64,000 bases of DNA from Propioniciclava sp. MC1595 (GCF_017569205.1 NZ_CP071870.1:3348001-3412000); one strand, 5' to 3'; numbered from the stretch's first letter, positions 16,805-25,716 are shown. A program made the numbers and translations. Notes: generated by a model not told the origin, from the sequence alone.

Positions 16805-17288
16805 GGAGTCGGGTTGTGAGCAACGTCTTGTCGATGATGTCGGACGCGACCGGCTACTCGATCGCCGCAACTTTGGGAGGGCCCCACCGTTCACGAACAT
16901 GCCATCACGCGGCCCAGCCCGTCCCCTTGCGGACAGGACACTCGGCGTCCAGCGCGCCCGGGCACGTTGAGTCTGTTCGCCGCTGCTCACAAGACCTGCA
17001 GGCCGGGAGGAGGGAGTACCTGGCGCGGGGGTCTGGGTGGCGAGTTCGAGCAGGTGGGCGGGTCTGCCGCCGCAGCGGAGGCTGCCGGTGCCACGGCGCC
17101 GGGCACTGCGTGGTCGAGGGGGGGCCGGGACGGCCCTGTCAGGGGCGTCAGGGTTGACGCGCACCTTTCATTCCTTCGCGCATGTTCCGACGGTGCGCGA
17201 CGGTGCGAAAGGTGCGCGTCGGGTCGTCCCGGGCCGGGTCGGTTCCTCACGGCAGTCACGCCTTCGCGTGACACTGCTGAGCCTGCAG
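16805..17288. other. Intergenic stretch between monooxygenase and second methyltransferase
   Basis: No gene supported. The overlapping short frames lack motifs and run through repetitive G-rich DNA. It contains the inverted repeat at 17156-17220. It may hold remnants of a lost gene. Confidence 0.4.
17156..17220. repeat. 14-bp inverted repeat with 37-bp spacer
   Basis: GACGCGCACCTTTC (17156-17169) is perfectly complementary to 17207-17220. The spacer holds further copies of GGTGCG. It lies downstream of the convergent ends of the monooxygenase and the second methyltransferase, so a bidirectional terminator is possible, though without a T-run. Confidence 0.55.
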
Positions 17289-17882
17289 TCACGACAGCTG
17301 GAATCGGTACCAGGTGGGGTGGGAGCGGTTCAGCGGCCACCCGAGGCCGCGACTGTCAGCGGGCTCGCTGGAGAGCAGTCGCCAGTTCGGGAACCCGCTC
17401 ACGACCTGGTCGTGGGTAACACCCTCCGTCAAGCGATGGAAGGAGGTGGGTCCAAGGGCCAGCATGAGCAAGGTCGCGCCGGGGTTGGCCAGGGCGGTCA
17501 CGCCCTCGCCCATGCCCCCACGGCCGATGGCGTCCAGACTTTGATAGCAACCGACATCGAGGAAGAAGTCGAAGTGTCCCAACCCTGCCTGCGGCAGCTT
17601 TGTCGCGTCTGCCACTTCGAACCGCACACCCTGGAGGCCCGTGCGGTTGGCCGCCTCGACTGCGCGGGGAACCATGTCGATTCCCACCACGTCCCATCCC
17701 ATGCGGGCGAGTGCGGCGCTGTGGACGCCGCGTCCACAGCCCACGTCGAGGGCGCGACCCAGGGGACGATTGGAGCGGTCGGCGCTCTCGCGCGTGAGCT
17801 TCTCGGCAATGCTTGCCTGCGCCACCTCGGCGTAGTGCTCCCATGGGGTCAGGCCGAGCCGGTACATGAGCGCGTACTTCAT
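17289..17882 (-). CDS. Class I SAM-dependent methyltransferase (paralogue)
   Basis: A 197-residue methyltransferase starting at ATG 17882 (MKYALMYRLGLTPW) with GGAGGG upstream. Motif I is ALDVGCGRGVHSAALARMGW, followed by VVGIDMVPRAVEAA and FEVADATKL, and the family's FFLDVGCYQSL. It closely parallels the enzyme at 14605-15207 in start, motif order and length, so the two are paralogues on either side of the monooxygenase. No TGAGAC-type operator is visible at its start, so its control may differ. Confidence 0.85.
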   Translation of the reverse strand: MKYALMYRLGLTPWEHYAEVAQASIAEKLTRESADRSNRPLGRALDVGCGRGVHSAALARMGWDVVGIDMVPRAVEAANRTGLQGVRFEVADATKLPQAGLGHFDFFLDVGCYQSLDAIGRGGMGEGVTALANPGATLLMLALGPTSFHRLTEGVTHDQVVSGFPNWRLLSSEPADSRGLGWPLNRSHPTWYRFQLS

Positions 17883-18093
17883 CCCATCGCCCTCCACCGG
17901 TCTCGCGAGGGTGCCATCGTCGGTGTCCGCGCCGGCCACGTCAAGGACGGGATGTCCCACCATGCGCGGATCTGCCGAGAGTCGGACGGTCGGCGCGTGT
18001 CTCGTTCGGACGGGTTCAGGTGCCCGCAACCGTACTCCACTGGCGTTCAACGGTCCCGCGGCATTTCATTCGAATCTGGCGCCACGGGCAATG

Positions 18094-19644
18094 TCATCCA
18101 CGCCGGCACGCCTCCAAGAGGGTAGTTGCATCAGACAGGTGGTGGGTGGCATCGCACGCGTGACAACGGAAGTCTGCACGATCAGAAATGCAAACCGACT
18201 GACAGGCGCGGCACACGAACATGTAATTGCCCAAGACGATTGCGGGCTCTTCGCTTTGAAGCATGGCTAGGCAAACCCGAGGATCTACGACGCCGTAGAG
18301 GTGCAGCGGGCGGTTGCCATCGTTTGGAATCTCGTCAACCTTGGCCACGACTCCCGAATCGGTCCACAGTTGGAGCTTGCGCCGTACAGCGTTCTCAGAA
18401 ATGCGGAACACTTCGCTGCCAAGATGTTTCGCCGTGAATGTCACCTTGTCAACACGCTTGAGTTCCTGAAGATATTTCGGAATCAGTTCATGCGCGATTT
18501 CATTGGCATACACCGACAAGCCAGCCCAAACAGCGGACTCGGGTATTTGCCCAACCCCCGGGTCAACACGAAGTGCCTCTGAAACGATTCTGTTGGACAA
18601 GCGAATCATGTTGCGAGGCGATCCCGCGGACAATCTCACAATGATTTGATGGGCGTCAATGGCGGACGGCTCCAAGAAGTCGTTGAATGAATTAACTCTG
18701 CCCCCCGAGTACACCGCAAGGCGGCGTTGAAGCATGGCGGATAGCTCACTTGGAGACCAGTTTAACGTGTAGATTGGGATCCGATCCCGACGCGCCAGCC
18801 CGCTTTCGTCATACGCCCCCGCGATTGCATCCCAGAGAAAGAACTTGAACGCGAGGTTCGGAAGCTCTAGCGTCGGTAGGTCCGTCAGCAAGGCGCTGAT
18901 GAAGGAGTACGTGCGAACTGGAGTTCCTGTGAAGGCGGCCTCGTCCACCTTGTCGACTAGCACGTAGGTTGACTCGTAGCCTAGCTTTACCAAGATTTCC
19001 GCTAGCCGATTGAGGTGAAATCGGATGCTGGCATCTTGACGCTCGGGCGCCGATGCTGACTGCGGCAAGTTGAAGTTGAGACCATACTTCGCTTTAACAG
19101 CCTCAATCAGGAGCCCTATTGGCAACGCATACTTCTTGAGGAAGTCTTGGGCCTTGGTTCCAAGCGTCTTGACGCTTCGAAGCGCCGTCTCGTAGTCCGC
19201 CGCGGACAGTCTGCCCAGAAAATGGTCGATCTGCGCCTCGAGAAGCTTTCGGTCGGCGGTATCAAGGAGCGCCACAGCCTGTGGGCGGGAGTCCATCTCA
19301 ATCAGAACAGCCAAAACCAAAGCCCTGCAGACCTGCGCGAGATGGTAGTACAGATCGGCACCGGCTGGGCGCCCGCCAGGTGGCTGATCAAATGCATCTA
19401 GAGTAACGCACATAAAGGTGCCGAGGCCACCAGACTGATCCTCGATCATGCGGCGCTGTGCGGTTTTTCCACCGCCACGCGGTGCGAACACGATGCCAGA
19501 CTGGGGTGCCGATGGGTTACCCATAACTGAAGCAAAATACGGGGGAGGGACGAAATACTCACCCAGGGAAGGTTCGTTATCGGCATTCGTGCTCTCGAAC
19601 GGACTCTGCGCTATCCCAAACGAGCTGAAGAACTCGTGAGCCAT
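18094..19644 (-). CDS. P-loop ATPase, Sll1717-like, with C-terminal zinc finger
   Basis: About 516 residues from ATG 19644 (MAHEFFSSFG). The N-terminal LGEYFVPPPYF and Walker A APRGGGKT (54-61) are typical of the Sll1717-type P-loop family. Walker B is YVLVDKVDE (227-235), and an arginine cluster in LSAGSPRNMIRLSNR (338-352) resembles a sensor/arginine-finger region. Residues about 395-450 look like a winged helix, and the tail has a four-Cys finger (C478, C481, C494, C497). It may sense nucleic acid or protein and use ATP to switch a partner. The likely partner is the CHAT protein encoded upstream, now separated by an IS1634-like element. The start is uncertain: the ribosome site is weak and the frame extends upstream. 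Confidence 0.72.
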   Translation of the reverse strand: MAHEFFSSFGIAQSPFESTNADNEPSLGEYFVPPPYFASVMGNPSAPQSGIVFAPRGGGKTAQRRMIEDQSGGLGTFMCVTLDAFDQPPGGRPAGADLYYHLAQVCRALVLAVLIEMDSRPQAVALLDTADRKLLEAQIDHFLGRLSAADYETALRSVKTLGTKAQDFLKKYALPIGLLIEAVKAKYGLNFNLPQSASAPERQDASIRFHLNRLAEILVKLGYESTYVLVDKVDEAAFTGTPVRTYSFISALLTDLPTLELPNLAFKFFLWDAIAGAYDESGLARRDRIPIYTLNWSPSELSAMLQRRLAVYSGGRVNSFNDFLEPSAIDAHQIIVRLSAGSPRNMIRLSNRIVSEALRVDPGVGQIPESAVWAGLSVYANEIAHELIPKYLQELKRVDKVTFTAKHLGSEVFRISENAVRRKLQLWTDSGVVAKVDEIPNDGNRPLHLYGVVDPRVCLAMLQSEEPAIVLGNYMFVCRACQSVCISDRADFRCHACDATHHLSDATTLLEACRRG

Positions 19645-19744
19645 CCTCGTGTCACGTCCCTTCGCGGTCCTCGACTCCAATCCGTGGTCATCGTAGCTTG
19701 GAGAGATGCCTGGCAAGGCACAGACACGATCTCCGGAGCCCTTC

Positions 19745-19877
19745 GTCTGGGCAAGAAGAGGCCCGCTCCCGGCGTCGGCGAGGGGACCCGACCGGCCCGT
19801 GCGGAGGTCCGCTATGCCGCCGTCCGCTCCCGGTCGTGCCCAGTGGCGGATGTCGACGTCGACGGGCGTGACATCAC
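19745..19877. repeat. 133-bp direct repeat, left copy (target duplication)
   Basis: Identical over 133 bp to 21560-21692 when compared base by base. One base at each end is shared with the IS ends, so the true duplication is at least 131 bp. Very long target duplications are known for IS1634/IS1549-type elements. Confidence 0.85.
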
Positions 19878-21559
19878 CTGAGTTGGACCTCTGCAGCGGA
19901 TTTCGGGGTTTCGGCCATGTATCGCGGCTAGTCAGTCGCATTTGGGCGTCGGGTTCGGGGCACTAAAGGCCCGGTAGGATCGCCCGGTGAGCCCGTTCCT
20001 GCGGAAGGTGAAGACCGCTTCGGGGGCCACTGCGGTGCAAATCGTCGAGAAGCGCCATGGGGTCCGCACGATCCTGGAGCACCTCGGGTCCGCCCATGAT
20101 GAGGCCGAGTTGGCGGCGTTGATGCGGGTCGGCCACGACAAGCTGCACGCGAACCAGCCGGCGCTGGAGTTGCCCGGCGAGCGGGGGGGTGCGGCCGGGG
20201 GTGGCGGTCATCGAGGGGAAACGCTCCCAACTATTGGTCGACGTGGTCCGTGACTCGTGGGGACGACTCGGGTTCGACGCCATCGAGGATGAGGCGTTCT
20301 TCCAGCTGGTGCTAGCGCGTCTGGTGGAGCCCACGTCGAAGCTGGACAGCTTGCGGGTCATCGCGGAGCTCGGGCTGGTGCCGGTGCACCTGTCCACGGT
20401 GAAACGCTGCCTGAAACGCTGTGCTGACAAGGGCTATCGCGACAAGATCGCGCAGGCGTGTTTCCAGCATGTGTGGTCCGAACAGGGCGGTGATGTGTCC
20501 CTGCTGTTATACGACGTCACGACGTTGTACTTCGAAACCGACACCGAAGACGACCTCCGCAAGGTCGGGTTCAGCAAGGAACGTCGGGTCGACCCACAGA
20601 TTGTGGTCGGTCTCCTGGTGGACCGCACGGGCCACCCGTTGGAGATTGCCTGCTTCGAGGGCAACAAGGCCGAAACGCACACGATCATCCCGGTCATCAA
20701 AGCGTTCCAGCAGCGGCACGGTGTGGCCGACATGGTGGTCGTCGCCGACGCCGGCATGTTGTCGGCGGCAAACCTGAAGGCGATCGACGAGGCCGGGTTG
20801 CGGTTCATCGTCGGGTCCCGCGTCGTCAAGGCCCCGCACGACCTGGCCAAGCACTTCCGCTGGCACGGCACTGCGTTCACCGACGGCCAGGTCATCGACA
20901 CGATCACGATGCGCTCCACCGCCCCCGACCCCAACCGCGTGAAGACACGCGCCGAGCCGGTGTGGGACCCCGCGGTGCATCCCACGGCGTGGCGAGCCGT
21001 GTGGCAATACTCGGCCAAGCGAGCAGCCCGGGACACACGCACCCTGGCGCTGCAACGCAACCGCGCCCAGGCCGTCGTCGACGGTGACAAGCCGGCCAAG
21101 AAGGTCCGGTTCGTGAAGACCACCGGCCAGCAGGCGAGCTTGGACGAGGCCTCCCTCGCCCGCGCGGAGGCCCTGGTCGGTTTGAAGGGGTACGTCACCA
21201 ACATCACCGCTGCAGTCATGCCCGCAGCCGAGGTCATCGCCAGCTACCACGACCTGTGGCACGTCGAGCAGTCGTTCAGGATGTCGAAGAGCGACCTCGC
21301 CGCCCGCCCGATCCACCACCGGCTGAAGGACTCGATCGAGGCCCACCTCACCATCGTGTTCACCGCGCTCGCCGTCGCCCGCGACCTGCAAGCCCGTAGC
21401 GGGTGGTCGCTGAAGAAGATCGTCCGTGGACTACGCCCGCTGCAGCAGGTCACCATCCAACTCGGTGGTCAACGACTCGACGCCGAACCCGCCATCCCCG
21501 ACGACATCGCCGAACTACTCACCGCCCTCCATCGAGGGCACTAAAGAGGTCCAACTCAG
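19878..21559 (+). mobile_element. IS1634-like insertion sequence
   Basis: The ends are complementary (CTGAGTTGGACCTCT at the left and its complement at the right), enclosing one transposase reading frame in two parts. The element lies between the CHAT gene and the ATPase gene, flanked by the 133-bp duplication. Removing it with one repeat copy leaves an original gap of about 328 bp between the two genes. Confidence 0.85.
19987..21544 (+). pseudogene. IS1634-like transposase, frameshifted at a run of seven G
   Basis: The first part (19987 to about 20190) encodes SPFLRKVKTASGATAVQIVE and LEHLGSAHDEAELAAL, the usual N-terminus of IS1634/IS1549-type transposases. The rest (about 20189-21544) continues in the +1 frame with the DDE core: YDVTTLYFET, VVVADAGMLSAANL and the C-terminal YHDLWHVEQSFRMSKSDL (Glu). 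The frames meet at seven consecutive G (20183-20189); one G fewer would fuse them. Causes could be a real slippage mutation, a sequencing error or programmed +1 shifting; the first two are more likely. Confidence 0.8.
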
Positions 21560-21692
21560 GTCTGGGCAAGAAGAGGCCCGCTCCCGGCGTCGGCGAGGGG
21601 ACCCGACCGGCCCGTGCGGAGGTCCGCTATGCCGCCGTCCGCTCCCGGTCGTGCCCAGTGGCGGATGTCGACGTCGACGGGCGTGACATCAC
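21560..21692. repeat. 133-bp direct repeat, right copy (target duplication)
   Basis: Right-hand copy of the sequence at 19745-19877, directly following the IS1634-like right end. It marks what was one continuous stretch upstream of the ATPase gene. Confidence 0.85.
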
Positions 21693-21787
21693 GACTCTGC
21701 CGAGGACCGGATGTTGGCTGGGCTTGACGAAGCCTGACCAGCACCTGGCCACACGGGCATGAGAGAGGGCACGGGTCAACCTGAATC

Positions 21788-23929
21788 CTAGCTTCGGCTA
21801 CGCTGACGCAGTTGGGACGGGCGGAAGCGGATTCGTGTCGGGTCACCCACGACGGTGTACATCATCGACTCCGGAACATACCCTGGCGTGCGCAGCCAGT
21901 TCTCGACCTTGTCTCTCATGCCTTGATCGTCCGCGATCTCCAGGAGCACGGCCTCTGTGTCCTCATAAAGATGGCTCGATCGGATTCTCCCGGCCGCGCG
22001 GCGCCCCATGAACTCCGCAACTGGAGTCAAACCATTAGTGGCGCGGTGTCCCCACTCACCCAGTCGGGCGTTGCCGTACAGGATGTCAAGGATTACGGTG
22101 TTGGCTTGCACTCTGTGCCACAAGTCCATAAGGGTGGTGTGGTTCTCCCTACCGTTGATTGCCTCGCCGATGTAGAGGAAGAGTCGGCTCATGAAAACCG
22201 CGTTGTGGTGGACACGCACGGGAACCAACGTGCTGATCACTGCATCCGCGCCCTGGCGGATGAGGAGATCAGTGACTGCTACGGCGCCGCCCCCTCGCGG
22301 GCCGGATGCGCACGCACTAAGGACCACGAGGGGGGGCATGGGCCCAAGGTCGAGTCCGAGGCTGAAGTCGTCCCCTATGCGGAGTCCGGCTACATTCTGC
22401 TCGCGGGCGTAGACTCCGTGCGCGCTGACGATGAGGACATCCGGATGATGGCGTTCAATCTCCTCGCGGACGGCCTTGGCGCTCAGCGTTTCCTCGATCA
22501 CGACCTTCGTCGGAGCGCTCGACAGGCCGACGGCTTCGCGTAAGCCAGACCATGCGATCCGGGAGTCCTTTCCGATTGGGTCTTCGGCTTTGATGCATTC
22601 GGCCACCAAGACAGTGAACCCAGCGGAAAGATCTGTGAAGTCGTCGGGCCCCAACTGCTGCTGAAGAGTTCGAGTGAGTGGATTCAGCGGTCTATACGCG
22701 ATCGGGACCTGCGCCGCAAGTGGTGCAGTGTGCCCCGGGACTCGGAGCAGACCGATGGGGAAGTTGGTATAAGCATCGACATGGGACGCGGAGCGCAATG
22801 CCCATTGAAGCCGGTCGTTCCACAGCCATGCCATGGTGTCGTCTAGTCGATTACGCAGCTTCCGCTCTTTGGCGGGCGCCATCCTGCCCGCTTCCCAATA
22901 ACGCTCCAGGTCGGCGAGCGCGTGGAATGCCTCTGGAGGAATTGAGTCTGGAAGGACCACTCCCATGGAATCGGAGCCAGCGGCTTGGTGACCGACTACG
23001 AGGGACAACACGTCCGCCACGTCTTCGTCCGTAACGAGATCGTGTCCGCGGGTCCCATCATGTCCACCTTCGGCGCGCTTCCCCTGCCTGACGGAGCGCT
23101 CGTATGTTGGGGATACTCCCATCAATGAAAGGGCGAGGGGCATCTTGATGGAGGCCGCCACCTCCGGGAATAGGTCCTCCATTCTGGATGCCACATCCAA
23201 CGGATCGGTCCCCGCGTCTTCCAACTGCGTCAACGACTCCACGCGAACTCGCGCGTCAAGGGTTCGCAAGGCCATGTCATAGGGATCCTCGAGCTCCGGC
23301 GGAAGTTCACGCTGATGGCCGAGAAGTCGGTTGAAGTTCTTCCACGCCAAGTGTGACCCTTGGCGGGAGATTCTTGGAACCCACACCGGCGCTTTCGGCA
23401 GTATGGGGACTCCCGGGGGGAACTGGCGGGCCCAACTCCGCGCGAGCCTCTCCCAGTTTGCGTCCAAGCTTTCCTGGCTCAAGGAGCCGAAGGTTGCGGG
23501 TTCGAGCACGCAACCGAGCTGTTGCGACGCTGCCTTCGCGGCTTCGAGGTGCTCTCCAGGGCAAAGTACGATCGTTGGTTCGCCGTGCCGCCCCATAAGC
23601 CTCAGCGCGGTTGGCTCGTGAAGGAGGCCTGCTGGCATCAGGAGGATCCGATGGGCCCGGCTTTCGGAAACGTTGGCGCGAATCGCACGGAGCGGCATGT
23701 CGATGACCTCGAACCGCGTCTTGGGTAGATGCATGGCGTACCAGAGCGCTGGAAGCGCGGCGAGCAACTCTTCATCGAAGGACGTGACACCAGTCTTTGG
23801 GCCTGGTTCGGTGAGCACAGGCTCATATGGAGCTTCATCGGTTCCTGAGATGTCGCACGCAACGATATAGATCGGCCGGGGAGCCTGGACAACGGTGTCC
23901 GCCGTTTGCCCGACTTCAGCTTCGCTCAT
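21788..23929 (-). CDS. CHAT-domain (caspase-like) protease
   Basis: A 713-residue protein starting at ATG 23929 behind GGAG. The C-terminal third carries a CHAT domain: VLIVSAHGVY supplies His504 and PPLVVLSACASG supplies Cys540, with GGAVAVTDLLIRQGADAVIS after it, the standard order. Residues about 18-175 form an alpha/beta region starting IYIVACDIS that resembles a Rossmann-like sensor domain but is not assigned. The middle (about 190-400) is helical. CHAT proteases act in bacterial immunity (for example the gasdermin- and Craspase-linked enzymes), cleaving a partner after activation. No gasdermin or Cas gene is nearby; the downstream ATPase (18094-19644) is the natural partner. G+C looks lower than in the core genes. 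Confidence 0.8.
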   Translation of the reverse strand: MSEAEVGQTADTVVQAPRPIYIVACDISGTDEAPYEPVLTEPGPKTGVTSFDEELLAALPALWYAMHLPKTRFEVIDMPLRAIRANVSESRAHRILLMPAGLLHEPTALRLMGRHGEPTIVLCPGEHLEAAKAASQQLGCVLEPATFGSLSQESLDANWERLARSWARQFPPGVPILPKAPVWVPRISRQGSHLAWKNFNRLLGHQRELPPELEDPYDMALRTLDARVRVESLTQLEDAGTDPLDVASRMEDLFPEVAASIKMPLALSLMGVSPTYERSVRQGKRAEGGHDGTRGHDLVTDEDVADVLSLVVGHQAAGSDSMGVVLPDSIPPEAFHALADLERYWEAGRMAPAKERKLRNRLDDTMAWLWNDRLQWALRSASHVDAYTNFPIGLLRVPGHTAPLAAQVPIAYRPLNPLTRTLQQQLGPDDFTDLSAGFTVLVAECIKAEDPIGKDSRIAWSGLREAVGLSSAPTKVVIEETLSAKAVREEIERHHPDVLIVSAHGVYAREQNVAGLRIGDDFSLGLDLGPMPPLVVLSACASGPRGGGAVAVTDLLIRQGADAVISTLVPVRVHHNAVFMSRLFLYIGEAINGRENHTTLMDLWHRVQANTVILDILYGNARLGEWGHRATNGLTPVAEFMGRRAAGRIRSSHLYEDTEAVLLEIADDQGMRDKVENWLRTPGYVPESMMYTVVGDPTRIRFRPSQLRQRSRS

Positions 23930-24126
23930 TTGCGCTCCAGACCCTTCTGTTCGAGCGATACGCCGGTCTTGATGCTCTATCGGCAGCGTTCGATGATGGC
24001 AGCTTTTCATATCTGGGTCCGCCGTAGCTGCGCGCGCTTAGCGACCGCTCGCGAGCCTCAAGAAGCTTCGGCGTGACGGCCCGCCTCGAGGGGCGCCGAA
24101 CGCACTCTCATGCCGCACCCGGTGCT

Positions 24127-24396
24127 TCAGGCGACCTTGCTTAAGTAGCGCTGGCGGGCGGCCTCTCCGCTGGTGCCGACGAAGGCGCCGATCGCTGACC
24201 ATGGCATGCCGGCTTCCCGGGCTGCGCGGATGGCATCAATCACGTGACGCTCAGCTTCGGATCGCTCCGCCACCGCCGCTCGGAGCAGGGCGACTGCACC
24301 GGCGTCGAGTGCGTCGTCGGGATTGGGCTCGAAAGACTCGAAGCGCGCCGCCAGCTCGTCGGCGTGCTGCAGCATCTCGTCAACAGTGCGTGGCAT
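24127..24396 (-). CDS. Small HTH protein, probable antitoxin
   Basis: About 89 residues from ATG 24396 (MPRTVDEMLQ), which sits 8 bases after TGAGG. The first 50 residues are acidic and helical. Residues about 62-85 (REAGMPWSAIGAFVGTSGEA) form a helix-turn-helix of the kind often carried by small antitoxins. It follows the frameshifted toxin-like gene (24407-24653) in the same direction by about 10 bp, toxin first. DNA binding and toxin neutralisation are inferred from the arrangement. Confidence 0.6.
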   Translation of the reverse strand: MPRTVDEMLQHADELAARFESFEPNPDDALDAGAVALLRAAVAERSEAERHVIDAIRAAREAGMPWSAIGAFVGTSGEAARQRYLSKVA

Positions 24397-24406
24397 GGTC
24401 ATCACC

Positions 24407-24653
24407 TCAGGACTTCTCGCGGGCTTTCATTGCGTGGACGATGACGTGCACTTGATCGCCATCGACATAGCCGACCTCCAAGAAGATCGCGGACTGGTTT
24501 GGGACCCACGATCACGGTGAACCCGTCGCCGAGATCCCAGATCCGGACCGGGTTGCGGTAGGCGTGGAGGATCTCAGGTTCACCAAGGCCATGCTTGAGC
24601 GCGGACGCGGCGATGACTGGATCCTCCATCGATCCAAGGTAACTTGCGAGCAT
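24407..24653 (-). pseudogene. Small toxin-like protein, frameshifted
   Basis: The 5' part encodes MEDPVIAASALKHGLGEPEI and NPVRIWDLGDGFTVIVGP. After GGTCCC the frame goes wrong; removing one A from the AAA near 24507 restores NQSAIFLEVGYVDGDQVHV and then VIVHAMKAREKS ending at TGA 24407-24409, which matches the pattern of a family of about 80-residue proteins usually paired with a small HTH gene. So the gene carries a one-base insertion (or sequencing error) and probably makes no functional toxin. The activity of the family is not known to me. Confidence 0.6.
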
Positions 24654-24764
24654 GAGCGGGTCAAGTGCCCGGGAACATCCTCATCTCCGCGGTGTGCGAG
24701 GGGAGCCTGTCGGCTTGGTGGTTGCCCCCGCACGACCGCCCTAAATGCCGCTGCGAGGGTGTGG

Positions 24765-25112
24765 TCAGAGTTGGAGGTGCAGGCGCAGGGCGTCGTCGAG
24801 TTGGGACATCAGGTGGGTGGGAATGCGGCCAATGACGGGACCGAGTCGTGCCACCGAAACCGAACGAACTTGTTCAGCTTGGGCTTTCGAATCCACATGG
24901 ATGCCTGTTTCATGAGCGGAGAGGAGGACCTGGAAGGGGAAGACCCTCGCGATGTTGCTGGTGACGGGTACCACGGTGACGACGCCTCGACCCAGCCTGG
25001 CTGCGATGGCGTTTGCGTTGTCGTTGCTCACGATGACTGCCGGCCTACGCTTGTCCGCCTCTCCTGCGCGGGCAGGTTCCAGATCGACCAACCGGATCTC
25101 ACCGCGGAGCAT
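24765..25112 (-). CDS. mazF: MazF/PemK-family toxin
   Basis: About 115 residues from ATG 25112 (MLRGEIRLVDLEPARAGEAD); an in-frame ATG lies 12 bases upstream. The pattern EIRLVDLEPARAGEADKRRPAVIVSND is the classic MazF start with the catalytic Arg in KRRPAVIVS, followed by VVTVVPVTSNIARVFPFQV and QVRSVSVARLG. MazF cuts single-stranded RNA at short motifs and stops translation. The gene overlaps the antitoxin (25099-25338) by 14 bp. The frame is intact. Confidence 0.9.
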   Translation of the reverse strand: MLRGEIRLVDLEPARAGEADKRRPAVIVSNDNANAIAARLGRGVVTVVPVTSNIARVFPFQVLLSAHETGIHVDSKAQAEQVRSVSVARLGPVIGRIPTHLMSQLDDALRLHLQL

Positions 25113-25338
25113 CAGCCAGCCCATCGGCAGCGGCGGAATCCCACGCGTCGGCGTCACCCGAGTCCTCCCACTCCTGCCAAGCAGCTTCGTAGGCGGTCTG
25201 GAGTTCTGCGTCGCCAAGTAGCCTGATCGCCTGCTGGATGGCCGCGGAGCGCGACTTCAGGCCAGCAGCGTGGGCGTACTTGTCCAAGGCTGCGACCTCG
25301 CTCTCGGAGAGACTCACACTCAACTTCACCTGACCCAT
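25099..25338 (-). CDS. Ribbon-helix-helix antitoxin (MazE-like)
   Basis: A 79-residue antitoxin. The N-terminal VKLSVSLSESEVAALDKYAH is the ribbon-helix-helix fold: beta-strand VKLSVSL, then two helices ending around AAGLKSRSAAIQQAIRLL. The acidic C-terminus (WQEWEDSGDADAWDSAAADG) would wrap the MazF dimer. Such antitoxins bind direct repeats upstream of their own genes; two copies of CTTACTACCA lie just upstream. Cotranscribed and overlapping with the toxin gene. Confidence 0.87.
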   Translation of the reverse strand: MGQVKLSVSLSESEVAALDKYAHAAGLKSRSAAIQQAIRLLGDAELQTAYEAAWQEWEDSGDADAWDSAAADGLADAPR

Positions 25339-25346
25339 GCGACCAG

Positions 25347-25374
25347 CTTACTACCAGACTTACTACCACGGTAG
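25347..25374. promoter_or_regulatory. Operator of the mazF module
   Basis: Two direct repeats CTTACTACCA (25347-25356, 25359-25368) at 12-bp spacing, plus the palindrome CTACC-AC-GGTAG (25363-25374), lie directly before the antitoxin start. Direct repeats with about one helical turn spacing suit ribbon-helix-helix binding. Confidence 0.6.
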
Positions 25375-25716
25375 CTCTACCGGATCTGCCGCTCCTGGTG
25401 CGGTCCTGCCCAATGCAGGATACTTTTCGAGGCCGTACACCGCGGTCGCGGATCTTGCGGCGAAAGACGTTACACGACTGCACCGGGCAAGGCGTCTCGC
25501 GTCAGGGTGTCGTTGAGGCACGCGAGATCAGCGACAGCCACTTGTTGGGCGCGCGATTGGAGCTAGCTGAGGATTCCGCCCGGCCTCGGGCTGATCGAAG
25601 AGCGGCACGGTGACTTCGTGGTGATGTCCCTCATGAACGGCGGGATGGCGGACGCCGGCGGTGCATTGACGCCAAACCCAACCCGCGCCCAACCTGACCG
25701 ATGGGACGATGGCCAC
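25375..25716. other. Intergenic stretch before the large lipoprotein gene
   Basis: No gene supported. In-frame codons upstream of 25717 (from 25618) read like non-coding DNA and are left out of the next gene. No terminator or repeat stands out; the lipoprotein promoter should lie here. Confidence 0.35.

Noticed and set aside
21788-23929. Gasdermin or Craspase-type system around the CHAT protein
   Set aside because: No gasdermin-like small membrane protein and no cas gene or array is present within the window.
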